Source: Desulfatibacillum alkenivorans DSM 16219 | GTDB taxonomy: Bacteria > Desulfobacterota > Desulfobacteria > Desulfobacterales > Desulfatibacillaceae | Length of the DNA stretch: 64,000 nt | Assembly: GCF_900142135.1 (NCBI RefSeq) | Contig: NZ_FQZU01000013.1 | Coordinates: 62,001 to 126,000, forward strand | Direction of reading: 5' to 3' | Shown here: positions 17,478 through 26,516 of the stretch, in pieces | How the letters are laid out: each line of letters begins with the position of its first letter | Numbering within the stretch: position 1 is the stretch's first letter | The notes under the pieces: generated by a model | Seen by the model: the letters and a program-made list of their open reading frames with translations, nothing else | Databases searched by the model: none | What the model was told of the DNA's origin: nothing | Position numbers and translations under genes: made by a program

Positions 17478-18512
17478 ATGGATCTGAGAACTCGCATACA
17501 AAACCTTTTCAAGGAAGCAGAGATCTACCGCCAGCAAGGGCTTTACGGGGAAGCTAAGAAAAAATACCTGATTGTAGCGAACTTCCTAAAAAAGAACGAC
17601 AATATTACCAACCGCGAACAGCTGCTGGACGCCATCACCAAAAAAATCTCCGCGATCGACAAAGACATCACGGAGTTGGACGATGTGGCGAGCCCTGAGG
17701 AAATGGCTTCTTCCAATGTTCAGGATCTGGTTAAAGGCTTTTTTTCCACTTCGACCTCCCAAAACAAGAACAAAGGGGCCGTCGCCTTTAAAGGCGCCGT
17801 GGCCCTGGCCCAGTTGAGGCAGTTCGAAAGAGCCCTGGTAGAGTTTGAACGCTTGGTGCCCAACGAATCCGTTCGCGTGCCGGCGGCGAAAAACGTCCTC
17901 AAGTGCTACATGGCCCTGGGAACTCCGGATAAGGGCATTTCCCAATACGATTCCTGGCTCCGGGACGACATGTTTACGGATGATCAAATAGAATCCGTCA
18001 GGGTCTTCTTTGAAGACCTCCTGAGAAACAAAGGCCTCTCCGTGAGCATGGAACGGAGGCGGCAAGATGCGGTTGCAACGCCTCCGGCCGCGCCTCGAAG
18101 CGCTTCGGCTCCGCCCGCCATGGACCAACCGGCCGCTGCGGCGCCCAGCGCAGAGGATACCTCCGCTCTCATGGAAGCCGCCGAAGCCGCCGCCGAAGAA
18201 GCCATGGACGACGATCCCATCGAAATCTGCTCCCTGGAAATCACCTACGACGCCGGGCCGGAAAAAGGCCAGACCGTGGAGATTGAGGTGGATCAGCAGA
18301 TAGGAAACAAGCTCACCATGGTGATTCCAGGAAAAAACAAGGAATATGTGGACAACCTCGGCATCGGCCAAAGACTGGACGACCTTCAGTTTTTCTCCCA
18401 CTTCATCATGTTTCGCGGGGCGGGGGTGGTCCTTTCCAAAAGCCAGATCAACTCCGGGGTCAACAAGGGCGACTACAGCTTGGTCCTGCGCATGGAAACC
18501 CAGACCAACTAA
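17478..18512 (+). CDS. TPR-type protein with a C-terminal beta domain, function unknown
   Basis: 344 residues with an N-terminal helical repeat region (about 1-180; EAEIYRQQGLYGEAKKKY and AQLRQFERALVEFERL look like TPR helices). An Ala/Pro-rich linker follows (about 195-240), then a C-terminal domain of about 95 residues (ICSLEITYDAGPEKGQTVEIE...) that looks all-beta and may be PilZ-like or similar. No signal peptide is seen, so it is cytosolic. It overlaps the next gene by one base (TAATG), which indicates coupling with a membrane protein and perhaps a shared complex. I do not recognise a named family. Confidence 0.7.
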   Translation: MDLRTRIQNLFKEAEIYRQQGLYGEAKKKYLIVANFLKKNDNITNREQLLDAITKKISAIDKDITELDDVASPEEMASSNVQDLVKGFFSTSTSQNKNKGAVAFKGAVALAQLRQFERALVEFERLVPNESVRVPAAKNVLKCYMALGTPDKGISQYDSWLRDDMFTDDQIESVRVFFEDLLRNKGLSVSMERRRQDAVATPPAAPRSASAPPAMDQPAAAAPSAEDTSALMEAAEAAAEEAMDDDPIEICSLEITYDAGPEKGQTVEIEVDQQIGNKLTMVIPGKNKEYVDNLGIGQRLDDLQFFSHFIMFRGAGVVLSKSQINSGVNKGDYSLVLRMETQTN

Positions 18513-19138
18513 TGCCTTTTATTGCATGGCTGAATACCGCGGAAAGCATCTACGACATCCCGGGCCTGAAATGGACTCGAGGAAAAATCCCGGCCCAGTT
18601 CGCACTGGGCCTGCTTTGCGGCGCCTGCCTCCTGGCCATGATCTTCTTCCTCTTCTCCAAGGAGCTTGATCCCCACGAATTCATCCTGTTCTTTCTCCGC
18701 CCAAACGTCCCCATTATTGTCTCCATGATCCTGGCCCTGGCCTCCGTCCTGGTTCTTTCCGGCCTCTTTTGCCTGGCCCTCAGCTTTTTCGCCTTTGGAT
18801 TCTACTCCTGGACAGGCGCCGCCCTCCACATGAGAATCCCCTGGGCCGCCCACAGATTTCGCGCCCTGTCTCTGGCCGTTTTTTACACATGGAGCTTCAC
18901 CGCCGTTCTCAACACAGCCTTGTTCGTCTTGAACCGGACGGATTTGGGAAGCCGCCTCTTTGTGGTGTTTTATACCGGCAAGGGCTTTGAATTCTTATAC
19001 CAATTCCTCGCCGTCCCCGGCTTTTATCATGCGGTTTTGGGAATAGCCTACCCTGCCGCCGAAGTCCTGGCATACCTGACCCAGTCCCATCACCGCGCCT
19101 CCAAAATCGTTCGCCTCCGGAACCAATTGAAAACTTGA
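18512..19138 (+). CDS. integral membrane protein, function unknown
   Basis: 208 residues with five or so hydrophobic segments (around 27-47, 63-100, 112-135 and 158-185) and a basic C-terminus. The ATG overlaps the preceding TPR gene stop (TAATG at 18510-18514), so it is translated with it. The helix layout recalls small Yip1-like bacterial membrane proteins, but I do not see a diagnostic motif. Confidence 0.65.
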   Translation: MPFIAWLNTAESIYDIPGLKWTRGKIPAQFALGLLCGACLLAMIFFLFSKELDPHEFILFFLRPNVPIIVSMILALASVLVLSGLFCLALSFFAFGFYSWTGAALHMRIPWAAHRFRALSLAVFYTWSFTAVLNTALFVLNRTDLGSRLFVVFYTGKGFEFLYQFLAVPGFYHAVLGIAYPAAEVLAYLTQSHHRASKIVRLRNQLKT

Positions 19139-19832
19139 CTATTGTAGAAAAATGTGGTTCTATCGGTAAAATTCAACGGACGTCCAAAAATGATTCGCTT
19201 CTCCCTGGCCCCAGCAGTGTTTGATCCGGGTTTCAAGCTGTCAAGCGCGCCAGGCTGACTTTCAATGGAAATCCGTTGTGCAGGCAGGTGCTTGCAGTCG
19301 CCATCTTGTTCAACCTTTTTTTAAAAAGGGCCTTGGATGGAAGGGCCGCCGGCCAAGCGGCGGCTTCCATGGCCGCCCATTGGGGGATGGGCGCTATGGA
19401 CAACATTATTTCGTGCTCGAAAAGCAGAATGTTTTTCGGGGTAATGCGGCCCTCGACGTCTTAAGAAGTTTTCAAAAGGACAAAGAGGGCTGCACGAAAT
19501 AATGGCTGCTTTCGGAAGTAATAAACTGAAAATAGACTCTATTCATCTGCCGGGAGGGCTTTCTGAAAACCGGCTCAACCGGCTTTTTGGGATCCAGGCC
19601 CCCTGTGTTCTCATTTCATCCTGTTCACCTGGTTTTTACTGCGCGGACCGTCCTGGAAAACCAACCTGCAGATAAAGTGAAATTGGGCTTGAACTTATGG
19701 TCTACAAAATGGTAGATAGAATCATACACGTTCTAATAACTGCCGGAGTCTCGCCGACCCCTGTCTAATCTTGGCTGCAACGCCCAATCTCCGGAATGTG
19801 GAAATTCCGGACCTAATCAAGAGGATGCTCAA
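19139..19832 (+). other. 694-bp intergenic region without a recognisable gene
   Basis: No coding frame here has a ribosome site or a family signature. A frame at 19221-19502 has coding-like stretches (YGQHYFVLEKQNVFRGNAAL), but its start has no ribosome site and it matches nothing I recognise, so at most it is a decayed fragment. GC-rich self-complementary sequence lies around 19340-19370. An 8-bp hairpin (19790-19797 with 19804-19811) stands just before the TRAP protein gene. Confidence 0.4.
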
Positions 19833-20867
19833 ATGCGCCGACCTTATTCCTTTTGCCTGGCCCTGGCCCTTGCGCTTGCAATATGCTTCCAATTCACCCC
19901 TTGCACCCATGCCGAAACCGGCGACGCCGCACAGATAGTGTGGAAAACCGGAACCCTGGCGCCTAAAAACGTCGGCTGGGCCATCTACGTGGACCAAATC
20001 CTGGTGCCTGAAATCAGAAAGGCCTCCGGCGACAAGGTCATCTTAAAGACCTACTGGGGCGGCATCATGGGCGACGACGTGCACGTTTTGGAAAAAGTGG
20101 ACAAGGGCATGCTCCAGGGCGCCGGTCTCAGCGGAGGCGGCACCTTTCTTGCCTGTAGAGAGTTCTCCGTCCTCTCCCTGCCTTTTTTGTTCCAAAGCTA
20201 TGAGGAAGTGGATTACATCCGCGAGAAAATGATGGACGTCTTTGACGGCTATATGGAAAAAAGCAACTTCGCCCTGATTACATGGGCCGACCAGGATTTC
20301 GACCAGGTGTATTCCATCACCAAGCCCCTGGCCAAAGCCGAAGACTTCCGGGGCGTTCGGTGCATCAATTGGGCGGGATTCATGGAAAACCAGACGATGC
20401 TGGCCCTTTCAGCCATTCCCGTTCCCACCAATGTGCCGGACGTGGCCGTTGAGATCAAACGGGACCAGGCGGACGGAAATATTGGCCCCGCCATTTGGGT
20501 GGTGGGCTCCCAGCTTTACTCCAAGTTCCGGTACGTCAACCCCATGAAGATCCGCTACTCTCCCGTGACCATTGTCATTTCCATGGACGCCTGGAACCAG
20601 GTGGACGGGGAGGCTCAGGCCAGCATTCGCGGCATTCGGGAGGACATTACAAAACGGTTTGTGGAAAAATCCAGGGCCGCCAACGAAAAATGCATGGAAG
20701 CCATGGTGCAATACGGCGTGGAATTGGTGCAATCAACCCCCGAAGAATTGAGTGAGTTGAAGAACCTGACCAGATCGGTCTGGACCGACCTGGCAGGCAA
20801 GGAATACCCCCAGCCTCTGCTCCAGGAGGTGCGCGGGCATCTGAACGAGTTCCGCAAGGGAAAATAA
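19833..20867 (+). CDS. TRAP transporter substrate-binding protein, DctP family (orphan)
   Basis: 344 residues with a Sec signal peptide (hydrophobic core about 8-22, cleavage near HAE at 27). A DctP-type periplasmic binding domain follows (TGTLAPKNVGWAIYVDQ, FLFQSYEEVDYIREKM, GVRCINWAG). The Arg-containing ligand segment of the family corresponds to FRGVRC. These proteins bind carboxylates and hand them to a DctQM permease. No DctQ or DctM gene lies nearby, so it either serves a distant permease or acts as a sensor. GAGGATG before the ATG gives a moderate ribosome site. A hairpin lies in its leader (19790-19811). Confidence 0.85.
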   Translation: MRRPYSFCLALALALAICFQFTPCTHAETGDAAQIVWKTGTLAPKNVGWAIYVDQILVPEIRKASGDKVILKTYWGGIMGDDVHVLEKVDKGMLQGAGLSGGGTFLACREFSVLSLPFLFQSYEEVDYIREKMMDVFDGYMEKSNFALITWADQDFDQVYSITKPLAKAEDFRGVRCINWAGFMENQTMLALSAIPVPTNVPDVAVEIKRDQADGNIGPAIWVVGSQLYSKFRYVNPMKIRYSPVTIVISMDAWNQVDGEAQASIRGIREDITKRFVEKSRAANEKCMEAMVQYGVELVQSTPEELSELKNLTRSVWTDLAGKEYPQPLLQEVRGHLNEFRKGK

Positions 20868-20884
20868 GGCAGCAGGAGCGTTGT

Positions 20885-21364
20885 ATGCAGGTTTTGGTTC
20901 TTTATTTCTCCAAGGGGGGAAATACCCGAGTTTTGGCGGAAGCCGTCGCCGCGGGCGTGGATGCGGTCCCCGGCGTGAGCGCGGTCTTGAAAAACACCGA
21001 ACAAGTCGCCAAGGAGGATTTTACCCAGTCCGCCGGAGTCATTGCAGGATCTCCCGTCTATTTTGGGGGGATGGCGGCGGAGCTTAAAATGATTTTCGAC
21101 GACTTTGTCAGTACGCGCAAGCAAATGGAAAACAAGGTCGGGGCGGCCTTCACCACCTCGGGAGACGCCGCCGGCGGCAAAGAAACCACCATGCTGTCCA
21201 TCATCCAATGCATGTTCATCTACGGCATGATCGTCGTGGGCGATCCCATGAGCGCCACCGGGCATTACGGCGTGGCCTGCGTGGGCAAGCCGGACGAGGC
21301 TGTTCTGGAGAACGGAAAAAAACTGGGCCGCAGAGTGGCGGAATTATGCCTGAAGGTCGGATAA
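20885..21364 (+). CDS. flavodoxin-like protein (FMN-binding, WrbA/flavodoxin type)
   Basis: 159 residues with the flavodoxin fold. The N-terminal YFSKGGNTRVLAE corresponds to the FMN phosphate loop, and AGSPVYFGGM (about 55-64) to the second FMN-binding loop. The length matches short-chain flavodoxins or small NAD(P)H-quinone reductase subunits. It probably carries electrons or reduces a quinone in the cytosol. It lies 17 bp after the TRAP protein gene and 22 bp before the next membrane protein, so all three may form one unit. Confidence 0.8.
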   Translation: MQVLVLYFSKGGNTRVLAEAVAAGVDAVPGVSAVLKNTEQVAKEDFTQSAGVIAGSPVYFGGMAAELKMIFDDFVSTRKQMENKVGAAFTTSGDAAGGKETTMLSIIQCMFIYGMIVVGDPMSATGHYGVACVGKPDEAVLENGKKLGRRVAELCLKVG

Positions 21365-21386
21365 CCCTTTTGTTCGGCGAATTAAG

Positions 21387-21995
21387 ATGATCCCTGTTCT
21401 TTGCATTACCGCGTTTATGATCGCCGGAGAATCCACTGGATTTATCGGGCTTCCCGTCAGGGCCGCCTCCCTTGCCAGCCTAATCGTTATTGTTCTGTAT
21501 TTTTTGTCGATGGCCAAGAAAGACGCCGCCTCCCCCGTCCTGAAAACCATGGTGATTTTCCTGGCCCTGGAAGCCGCCGGGGTCTGGCTGCTTCCCCAGG
21601 AGCCCAGGGTGGTCTTCGGAAAGCTGGCCATAGTCCTGTTGTACACTTTACTTTTCGCCATGGCTGTCATCCCTTTGATTGGCGGAAAAGCGCCCTTTAC
21701 CACGTTCTTCGCCAAAAAGGACGCCCCCGAAGAGGTCTGGGAGACCGATATATTCAAGCAAATCAACAAGCATATGACCAAGTTCTGGGCCTTTTTGTTC
21801 GTCGTTTGCGGACTCTTCGCCCTGACGCCCCTGATTTATCCTTTTTTAGACGTCCTGCCCTGGTCCCTGGTTTTCCGGTTGGGCCTTCCCGCGCTGCTGC
21901 TGGCCGGTCTGGGCCGCGCCTTCAACAAAAAGTACCCGGATTACTACATGAAAAAGATCGGCCCGGCCCCCCAGGAAACGCCTGCTCCTGAATAG
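21387..21995 (+). CDS. integral membrane protein, function unknown
   Basis: 202 residues with five hydrophobic segments in two groups (about 1-80 and 130-180), separated by a polar, charged loop (FFAKKDAPEEVWETDIFKQINKH). The C-terminus is basic then Pro-rich and probably cytoplasmic. It is the last gene of the TRAP protein/flavodoxin group and is followed by a shared terminator hairpin. No family recognised. Confidence 0.65.
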   Translation: MIPVLCITAFMIAGESTGFIGLPVRAASLASLIVIVLYFLSMAKKDAASPVLKTMVIFLALEAAGVWLLPQEPRVVFGKLAIVLLYTLLFAMAVIPLIGGKAPFTTFFAKKDAPEEVWETDIFKQINKHMTKFWAFLFVVCGLFALTPLIYPFLDVLPWSLVFRLGLPALLLAGLGRAFNKKYPDYYMKKIGPAPQETPAPE

Positions 21996-22042
21996 CCTGC
22001 GCCTCACGGCATTTTACAGCCAGCCTGATTCATACACAAAAA

Positions 22043-22086
22043 AAACGGCCCTGGCGAAATCCTCAAAAGATTCCCCGGGGCCGTTT
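22043..22086. terminator. bidirectional terminator between convergent genes
   Basis: AAACGGCCC (22043-22051) pairs perfectly with GGGCCGTTT (22078-22086). An A-tract on the left and T-rich sequence on the right let it serve both the membrane protein gene (plus) and ettA (minus). Confidence 0.75.
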
Positions 22087-22129
22087 GTATGTTCCGACTC
22101 TGTTCACGGCGGCGTTGCGCCGCTCCCTT

Positions 22130-23803
22130 CTATTTGGTCAACTTTCTATGGCGCACCCGGTGAGGCGTGTCCGCGGCGGAGCCGAGTCTCTTGCGGCGGT
22201 CCGCTTCGTAGTCTGAAAAGTTTCCGGGATAATAGATGACCTGGCTGTCGTCTTCAAAGGCGATGACATGGGTGGCCACTCTGTCCAGGAACCAGCGATC
22301 ATGGCTTACCACAATGGCGCTGCCTGCAAAATTGTCGATGGCTTCTTCCAGCGCCCGCAAGGTGTTCACGTCCAGATCGTTGGTCGGTTCGTCCAAAAGA
22401 ATGACATTGGCGCATTGGGCCAGCATTTTCGCCATATGAAGCCGGTTGCGCTCGCCGCCGGATAAAGTCTTGACCTTCTTTTGCTGGTCCGACCCGGCGA
22501 AGTTAAAGCTGGACGCATAGGCCCGGGAGTTGACCTGCCTGTCCCCCAGCACCAGGATGTCGTTTCCGCCGGAAATCTCCTCCCACACGGATTTTTCGCC
22601 GTCCAATACATCCCGCGATTGATCCACATAAGCCATTTTTACGGTCTGGCCGATGACAATCTCTCCGGAGTCGGGCGTCATGGCGCCGGTGATCATCTTG
22701 AGCATGGTGGTTTTGCCGGCGCCGTTGGGGCCTATTACGCCCACGATGCTGCCTGGCGGGATAAGCATGGACAGGTTGTCAATAACCAGCTTGTCTTCAA
22801 AGGCTTTGGATACGTTTTTAAATTCAATGACGTTATCCCCCAGCCTGGGCCCGGGGGGGATGTAAATTTCCAGATCCTCCCGCCGTTTTTCGTATTCAGC
22901 GCCCAAGAGTTTTTCGTAGGCGTTGACCCTGGCCTTGCCTTTGGCTTGCCTGGCCTTGGGGCTCATGCGGATCCACTCCAACTCCCTGGCCAGGGTGCGC
23001 TGGCGTTTGGATTCGGCTTTTTCCTCCTTCTCCAGGCGGTCTTTTTTCTGTTCAAGCCACGAGGAGTAGTTTCCTTTCCAGGGAATGCCGTGCCCCCGGT
23101 CCAGTTCGAGAATCCAGCCGGCCACGTTGTCCAGAAAATACCTGTCATGCGTCACTGCGATGACCGTGCCCTTGTAATCCCGCAAATGCCCTTCCAGCCA
23201 GGCCACGGTTTCCGCGTCCAGGTGGTTGGTAGGCTCGTCCAAAAGCAGGATGTCCGGCTCCGTAAGCAACAGGCGGCATAATGCCACCCGCCGCCTTTCA
23301 CCGCCTGAAATCACCGAAACCGGCGTGTCCGGCGGCGGGCACCGCAGCGCTTCCATAGCCAGTTCCAGTCTGCTGTCCAATGTCCAGGCGTCGGCGGCGT
23401 CCAGGGCGTCCTGGACCTTGGCCTGCTCCTCAACCAGGGCGTCGATGTCTGCGTCCGGATCTCCAAAGGAGTTGTTGATCTCCTCAAACCGGGCCAGCAG
23501 ATCCACGATGGGCTGCACCGCTTCCTCCACGACCTGTTTGACGGTTTTTTCATTATCCAGTGCAGGCTCTTGCTCCAAAAGCCCCCGGGAATATCCTTTG
23601 GAGAGCATGGTCTCTCCCAGATAATCGTTGTCCAGCCCGGCCATGATTCGCAGCAAGGTGCTCTTTCCCGACCCGTTGAGGCCAAGCACCCCGATTTTGG
23701 CGCCGTAATAAAAACCCAGGGAGATGTCCCGTAAAACCTGTTTGTTGGGGGGATGCACCCGCCCAACGCCCACCATGGAATAAATCACCTGTTTGTCGCT
23801 CAT
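22130..23803 (-). CDS. ettA: energy-dependent translational throttle protein (ABC-F)
   Basis: 557 residues with two ABC ATPase domains and no membrane segments. Walker A motifs are GLNGSGKST (about 40) and GPNGAGKTT (about 351). Signature motifs are SGGERRR and SGGERNR, and Walker B reads LLLDEPTNHLD and LLDEPTNDLD. The P-site tRNA interaction linker is present between the domains (residues about 240-320, rich in Lys/Glu/Arg, LARELEWIRMSPKARQAK). Length and linker match EttA, which binds the ribosomal E site and couples translation start to ATP level. The gene stands alone on the minus strand. Confidence 0.93.
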   Translation of the reverse strand: MSDKQVIYSMVGVGRVHPPNKQVLRDISLGFYYGAKIGVLGLNGSGKSTLLRIMAGLDNDYLGETMLSKGYSRGLLEQEPALDNEKTVKQVVEEAVQPIVDLLARFEEINNSFGDPDADIDALVEEQAKVQDALDAADAWTLDSRLELAMEALRCPPPDTPVSVISGGERRRVALCRLLLTEPDILLLDEPTNHLDAETVAWLEGHLRDYKGTVIAVTHDRYFLDNVAGWILELDRGHGIPWKGNYSSWLEQKKDRLEKEEKAESKRQRTLARELEWIRMSPKARQAKGKARVNAYEKLLGAEYEKRREDLEIYIPPGPRLGDNVIEFKNVSKAFEDKLVIDNLSMLIPPGSIVGVIGPNGAGKTTMLKMITGAMTPDSGEIVIGQTVKMAYVDQSRDVLDGEKSVWEEISGGNDILVLGDRQVNSRAYASSFNFAGSDQQKKVKTLSGGERNRLHMAKMLAQCANVILLDEPTNDLDVNTLRALEEAIDNFAGSAIVVSHDRWFLDRVATHVIAFEDDSQVIYYPGNFSDYEADRRKRLGSAADTPHRVRHRKLTK

Positions 23804-24112
23804 AAGGCTCCTGTTCCTTAGTTTATAATTGCCGGATTTTGGCGTGCGCTGCTTCCCTCAAGGAGAAAAGCGCACAGTAATATTCTGTTCTCATGCTCGA
23901 TTTTTGCCATGTTCCCTGTTTTTTGGCAAGACGTTTTTCTGCGCGTTCGCGGCCAGGCCGGCGCCCTGGACGCCCTCTGCCAAGGCCAATTCACCCCATG
24001 GACCCGCGCTCTTCCTTGTGGTATCATGCAAAAAAAAATGGGAACCGCCCGCATGATCGCCGGGCGAGAAAAATGGCCTTAACCTGAATGAATGTTGATG
24101 GAATAATCGCCT
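23804..24112 (+). other. 309-bp intergenic region between divergent ettA and the Sel1-repeat gene
   Basis: Short AT- and GC-mixed sequence. Several small frames occur, but none has a ribosome site with a family match. It must hold the promoters of both genes. I could not pick a convincing -35/-10 pair. Confidence 0.4.
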
Positions 24113-25819
24113 ATGAAACGCCTCATGATGTTCTTCCCGCCGAATTTCGCCGCCGTTGAAAAAAAAGCCTTTAAACAATTCGGGGCAGCCCTGTTTTTCG
24201 TTCTTCTGGCATTAGTGGTCATCTCAGGGTGCCGCCATGCCGAGGACGGACCATCGGCCTCAAACCAGGTCGTCCAGGCAGGGGCTTCAGACCTGGTGGT
24301 CAAGGTCGTCAAACAAAGCCCCATGGCCGTCCTGAAAGTCAAACTGAGCATCGGCGGCCAGGAACTGGGCGTCATGGAAGCCGGCCAGGCCAGCGGGGCG
24401 ACGGCCAACTGCCGCCTTTTTTCCGCTCCTGAAGGCCCCTATAAACTGGTCATGGACCTGAGCACCCAGAATCAAAACTCCGTGTCCCTGCAGCATCGCC
24501 ACGAAGTGGATCTGGACGGAGAGCCGGGCTTTACGGACTATGTGGTCATTTCGCTGGGCGGGCCTGGCGATGAAACCACCACCCGCGTGGGAACGTTCAA
24601 GATCGCCTCCCCTTCAGCGGAAAAGTTAAAAGATAATGCGGCGGCCGGAGAGTGCACCCCTTTTACGGAAATTCGTCAGGATGCGGAAAACTACGCTCTC
24701 AGAGCCGCGGTGGAGGACGACGTCCTGGTGCAGACTAAGGCCAAAGCCCAATCCGGCGATCCTGAAGCCCAAATGCAAATGGCCAGGATGTATCTTGGCG
24801 GCGCAGGCGTGGAAAAGGATGCGCAAAAGGCTCTGGATTGGGCTCTACAAGCGGGAAACAGCGGTTACATTCCCGCCCAGATGCTGCTTTCGGCGGGCTA
24901 CCTTAAAGGCTTTTTTGGAGAGACCGACAATCCCAAAGCCTTTGCATGGGCCCAAAAAGCCGCCGCCCAGGAGGACCCCAAAGCCATGGCCCTGTTGGCC
25001 TCCTATTATAAAATGGGCGTAGGAACTTCCAAGGATCCGGAAAAAGCCTTTGAATGGTTCCTGAAATCCGCGGAAAAAGGCCACATGGTCTCGCAGATTG
25101 TGGTGGGAGAGGCCTATTATAAGGGGCTAGGAACAGCCCAGGATTTGACCAAGGCCTTTGAATGGCGGCTTAAGGCGGCCTACGGAGGCTCCCCCGCCGC
25201 CGCCAATACGGTCGGGCAGATGTACTACCGCGGAGAAGGCGTGCCCCGGGACCTTGACAAAGCCTTCACCTGGCTCCAATGGGCCGCGGAAAGGCGCAGC
25301 GGAAACGCCTGCGCAACCTTGGGCCTCATGTATTTTCAAGGCCTGGGCGTTGAAAAAGACCCGGCAAAAGCCGTTGAATGGTTCAGCAAAGGCGCCGCTC
25401 TGGGGAATATCCTGTGCATGAGCAACCTGGGCAACTGCTACCTGGCGGGCGCGGGCGTGGAACAGGATAAAGAAGCGGCCAAACAGTGGCTGGCCAAGGC
25501 CGGAAAAAAAGGGTACGCCCCGGCCATCAACAAGCTGGCCCTGATCTTCCTTCAGGAAAAGGATCCGCAAAAAGCAGCGGGGTGGGCCGCCGTCACCGCC
25601 AAGGCGGGCAATGCAAGCGGCGTCTATCTCCTGGGTTTGGCCCAGGCCCAGGCGGGAAACATGGAAAAAGCCCTGGAGACTCTGGGGGCGGCCGCCAAGG
25701 CGGGGCATAAGGGCGCCGCCGAAGCCATTGAGAAAATCAACGTTCTCAAAACCCAGCCGGTTCCCGAAGACGGGGCCCCGGAAATCGTACCGGCCGACCC
25801 GGCCTCCGAGGAGGAATAA
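24113..25819 (+). CDS. Sel1-repeat (SLR) lipoprotein
   Basis: 568 residues. A lipoprotein-type N-terminus is seen, with a long basic leader, a hydrophobic core and a lipobox-like VISGC at about residue 40. A beta-rich domain follows (about 45-190), then about ten Sel1-like repeats (about 205-535; repeats such as GDPEAQMQMARMYLGGAGVEKD and SGNACATLGLMYFQGLGVEK). Sel1 repeats form alpha solenoids that bind other proteins, often at the cell envelope. The C-terminus is acidic and Pro-rich. A Rho-independent terminator ends the unit. The partner is unknown. Confidence 0.85.
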   Translation: MKRLMMFFPPNFAAVEKKAFKQFGAALFFVLLALVVISGCRHAEDGPSASNQVVQAGASDLVVKVVKQSPMAVLKVKLSIGGQELGVMEAGQASGATANCRLFSAPEGPYKLVMDLSTQNQNSVSLQHRHEVDLDGEPGFTDYVVISLGGPGDETTTRVGTFKIASPSAEKLKDNAAAGECTPFTEIRQDAENYALRAAVEDDVLVQTKAKAQSGDPEAQMQMARMYLGGAGVEKDAQKALDWALQAGNSGYIPAQMLLSAGYLKGFFGETDNPKAFAWAQKAAAQEDPKAMALLASYYKMGVGTSKDPEKAFEWFLKSAEKGHMVSQIVVGEAYYKGLGTAQDLTKAFEWRLKAAYGGSPAAANTVGQMYYRGEGVPRDLDKAFTWLQWAAERRSGNACATLGLMYFQGLGVEKDPAKAVEWFSKGAALGNILCMSNLGNCYLAGAGVEQDKEAAKQWLAKAGKKGYAPAINKLALIFLQEKDPQKAAGWAAVTAKAGNASGVYLLGLAQAQAGNMEKALETLGAAAKAGHKGAAEAIEKINVLKTQPVPEDGAPEIVPADPASEEE

Positions 25820-25871
25820 AGACTCCGGACAGAAATTTCTGGCAGTATTTTTGAGTAATCCGGCTTTTTTG

Positions 25872-25907
25872 GGGGGAAATGCATTTTTTTTGCATTTCCC
25901 CCTTTTT
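25872..25907 (+). terminator. Rho-independent terminator of the Sel1-repeat gene
   Basis: GGGGGAAATGCA (25872-25883) pairs perfectly with TGCATTTCCCCC (25891-25902) around a 7-T loop, and TTTTT follows (25903-25907). It is the strongest simple terminator on the plus strand in this half of the window. Confidence 0.9.
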
Positions 25908-26383
25908 ACCTGTGGGCGCCAATGGAAAAAATATTCAGAGTGGTATTTTTAAGTCCTGAACATGTTTCAATTATCAATTGAAGCCTGATATAATATGGGT
26001 CGACTAGACTAAAGAGCTTAGTTAAAATTTGGATAAAAATATCGAATTTTAATTTTTATTATTAAATTAAGCCATTGAAGAACAGGCGGCTGATTTTGCC
26101 CAGTCGATGATTTTGTGAAGCGGCTTTTAAGGAATACATATAAATTTCGTTAAATTTTATAATTACTGTATTAAATTACTCACAACCAGCAACAAAGGGT
26201 GGATAAATTGAAATGTAGTCCGGCGTGTGCAATCGTAATCCTAATAATTGCTATAGAGTTCATCACTATTCTCTAAAAAAGTCGGCCGCCATCCTTCCCT
26301 TTTATTAGAAATAGTCAATAAATCAAGTAGTTATTCCTTTTCTCCTGCCGGGTCCTCCGCCCCTTTTTATCGGGTCAAAGTGC

Positions 26384-26402
26384 GATAATGATTATCATTT
26401 AA
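26384..26402. promoter_or_regulatory. Fur-like iron-response operator
   Basis: GATAATGATTATCATTTAA matches the 19-bp Fur box (GATAATGATAATCATTATC) at about 16 of 19 positions, allowing either A or T at the centre. The left half is identical to the consensus. It ends 4 bp before the -35 hexamer of the surface-operon promoter, a position suited to control of that promoter. Confidence 0.65.
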
Positions 26403-26406
26403 AATG

Positions 26407-26436
26407 TTGACAGGAAAAATGACCTTAGTTTATGCT
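26407..26436 (+). promoter_or_regulatory. sigma-70-type promoter of the surface-protein locus
   Basis: TTGACA (26407-26412) is a perfect -35. After an 18-bp spacer comes TATGCT (26431-26436). It lies 80 bp before the ATG of the giant gene and directly beside the Fur-like box. Confidence 0.65.
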
Positions 26437-26516
26437 CATACCAACTATGCATGGCGGTCCCTCTGTGCTGTTCATGCTCCATCTCTGTTAGAAAAAGTTA
26501 AATCAGGCTGTATTCG

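Larger units (their letters stand above)
25913..26516 (+). other. 604-bp AT-rich leader upstream of the surface-protein locus
   Basis: No gene is seen. The region is clearly more AT-rich than its surroundings. It contains a perfect 7-bp inverted repeat, TTCAATT/AATTGAA (25966-25982), just before a TATAAT (25989-25994), and near its right end the Fur-like box and promoter listed separately. AT-richness of this kind often marks regulated upstream DNA or binding by nucleoid proteins. Confidence 0.5.

Noticed and set aside
19221-19502. A 93-codon open frame in the gap before the TRAP protein gene
   Set aside because: No ribosome site, no recognisable family, and the reading changes character along its length. 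Kept only as a note in the gap entry.
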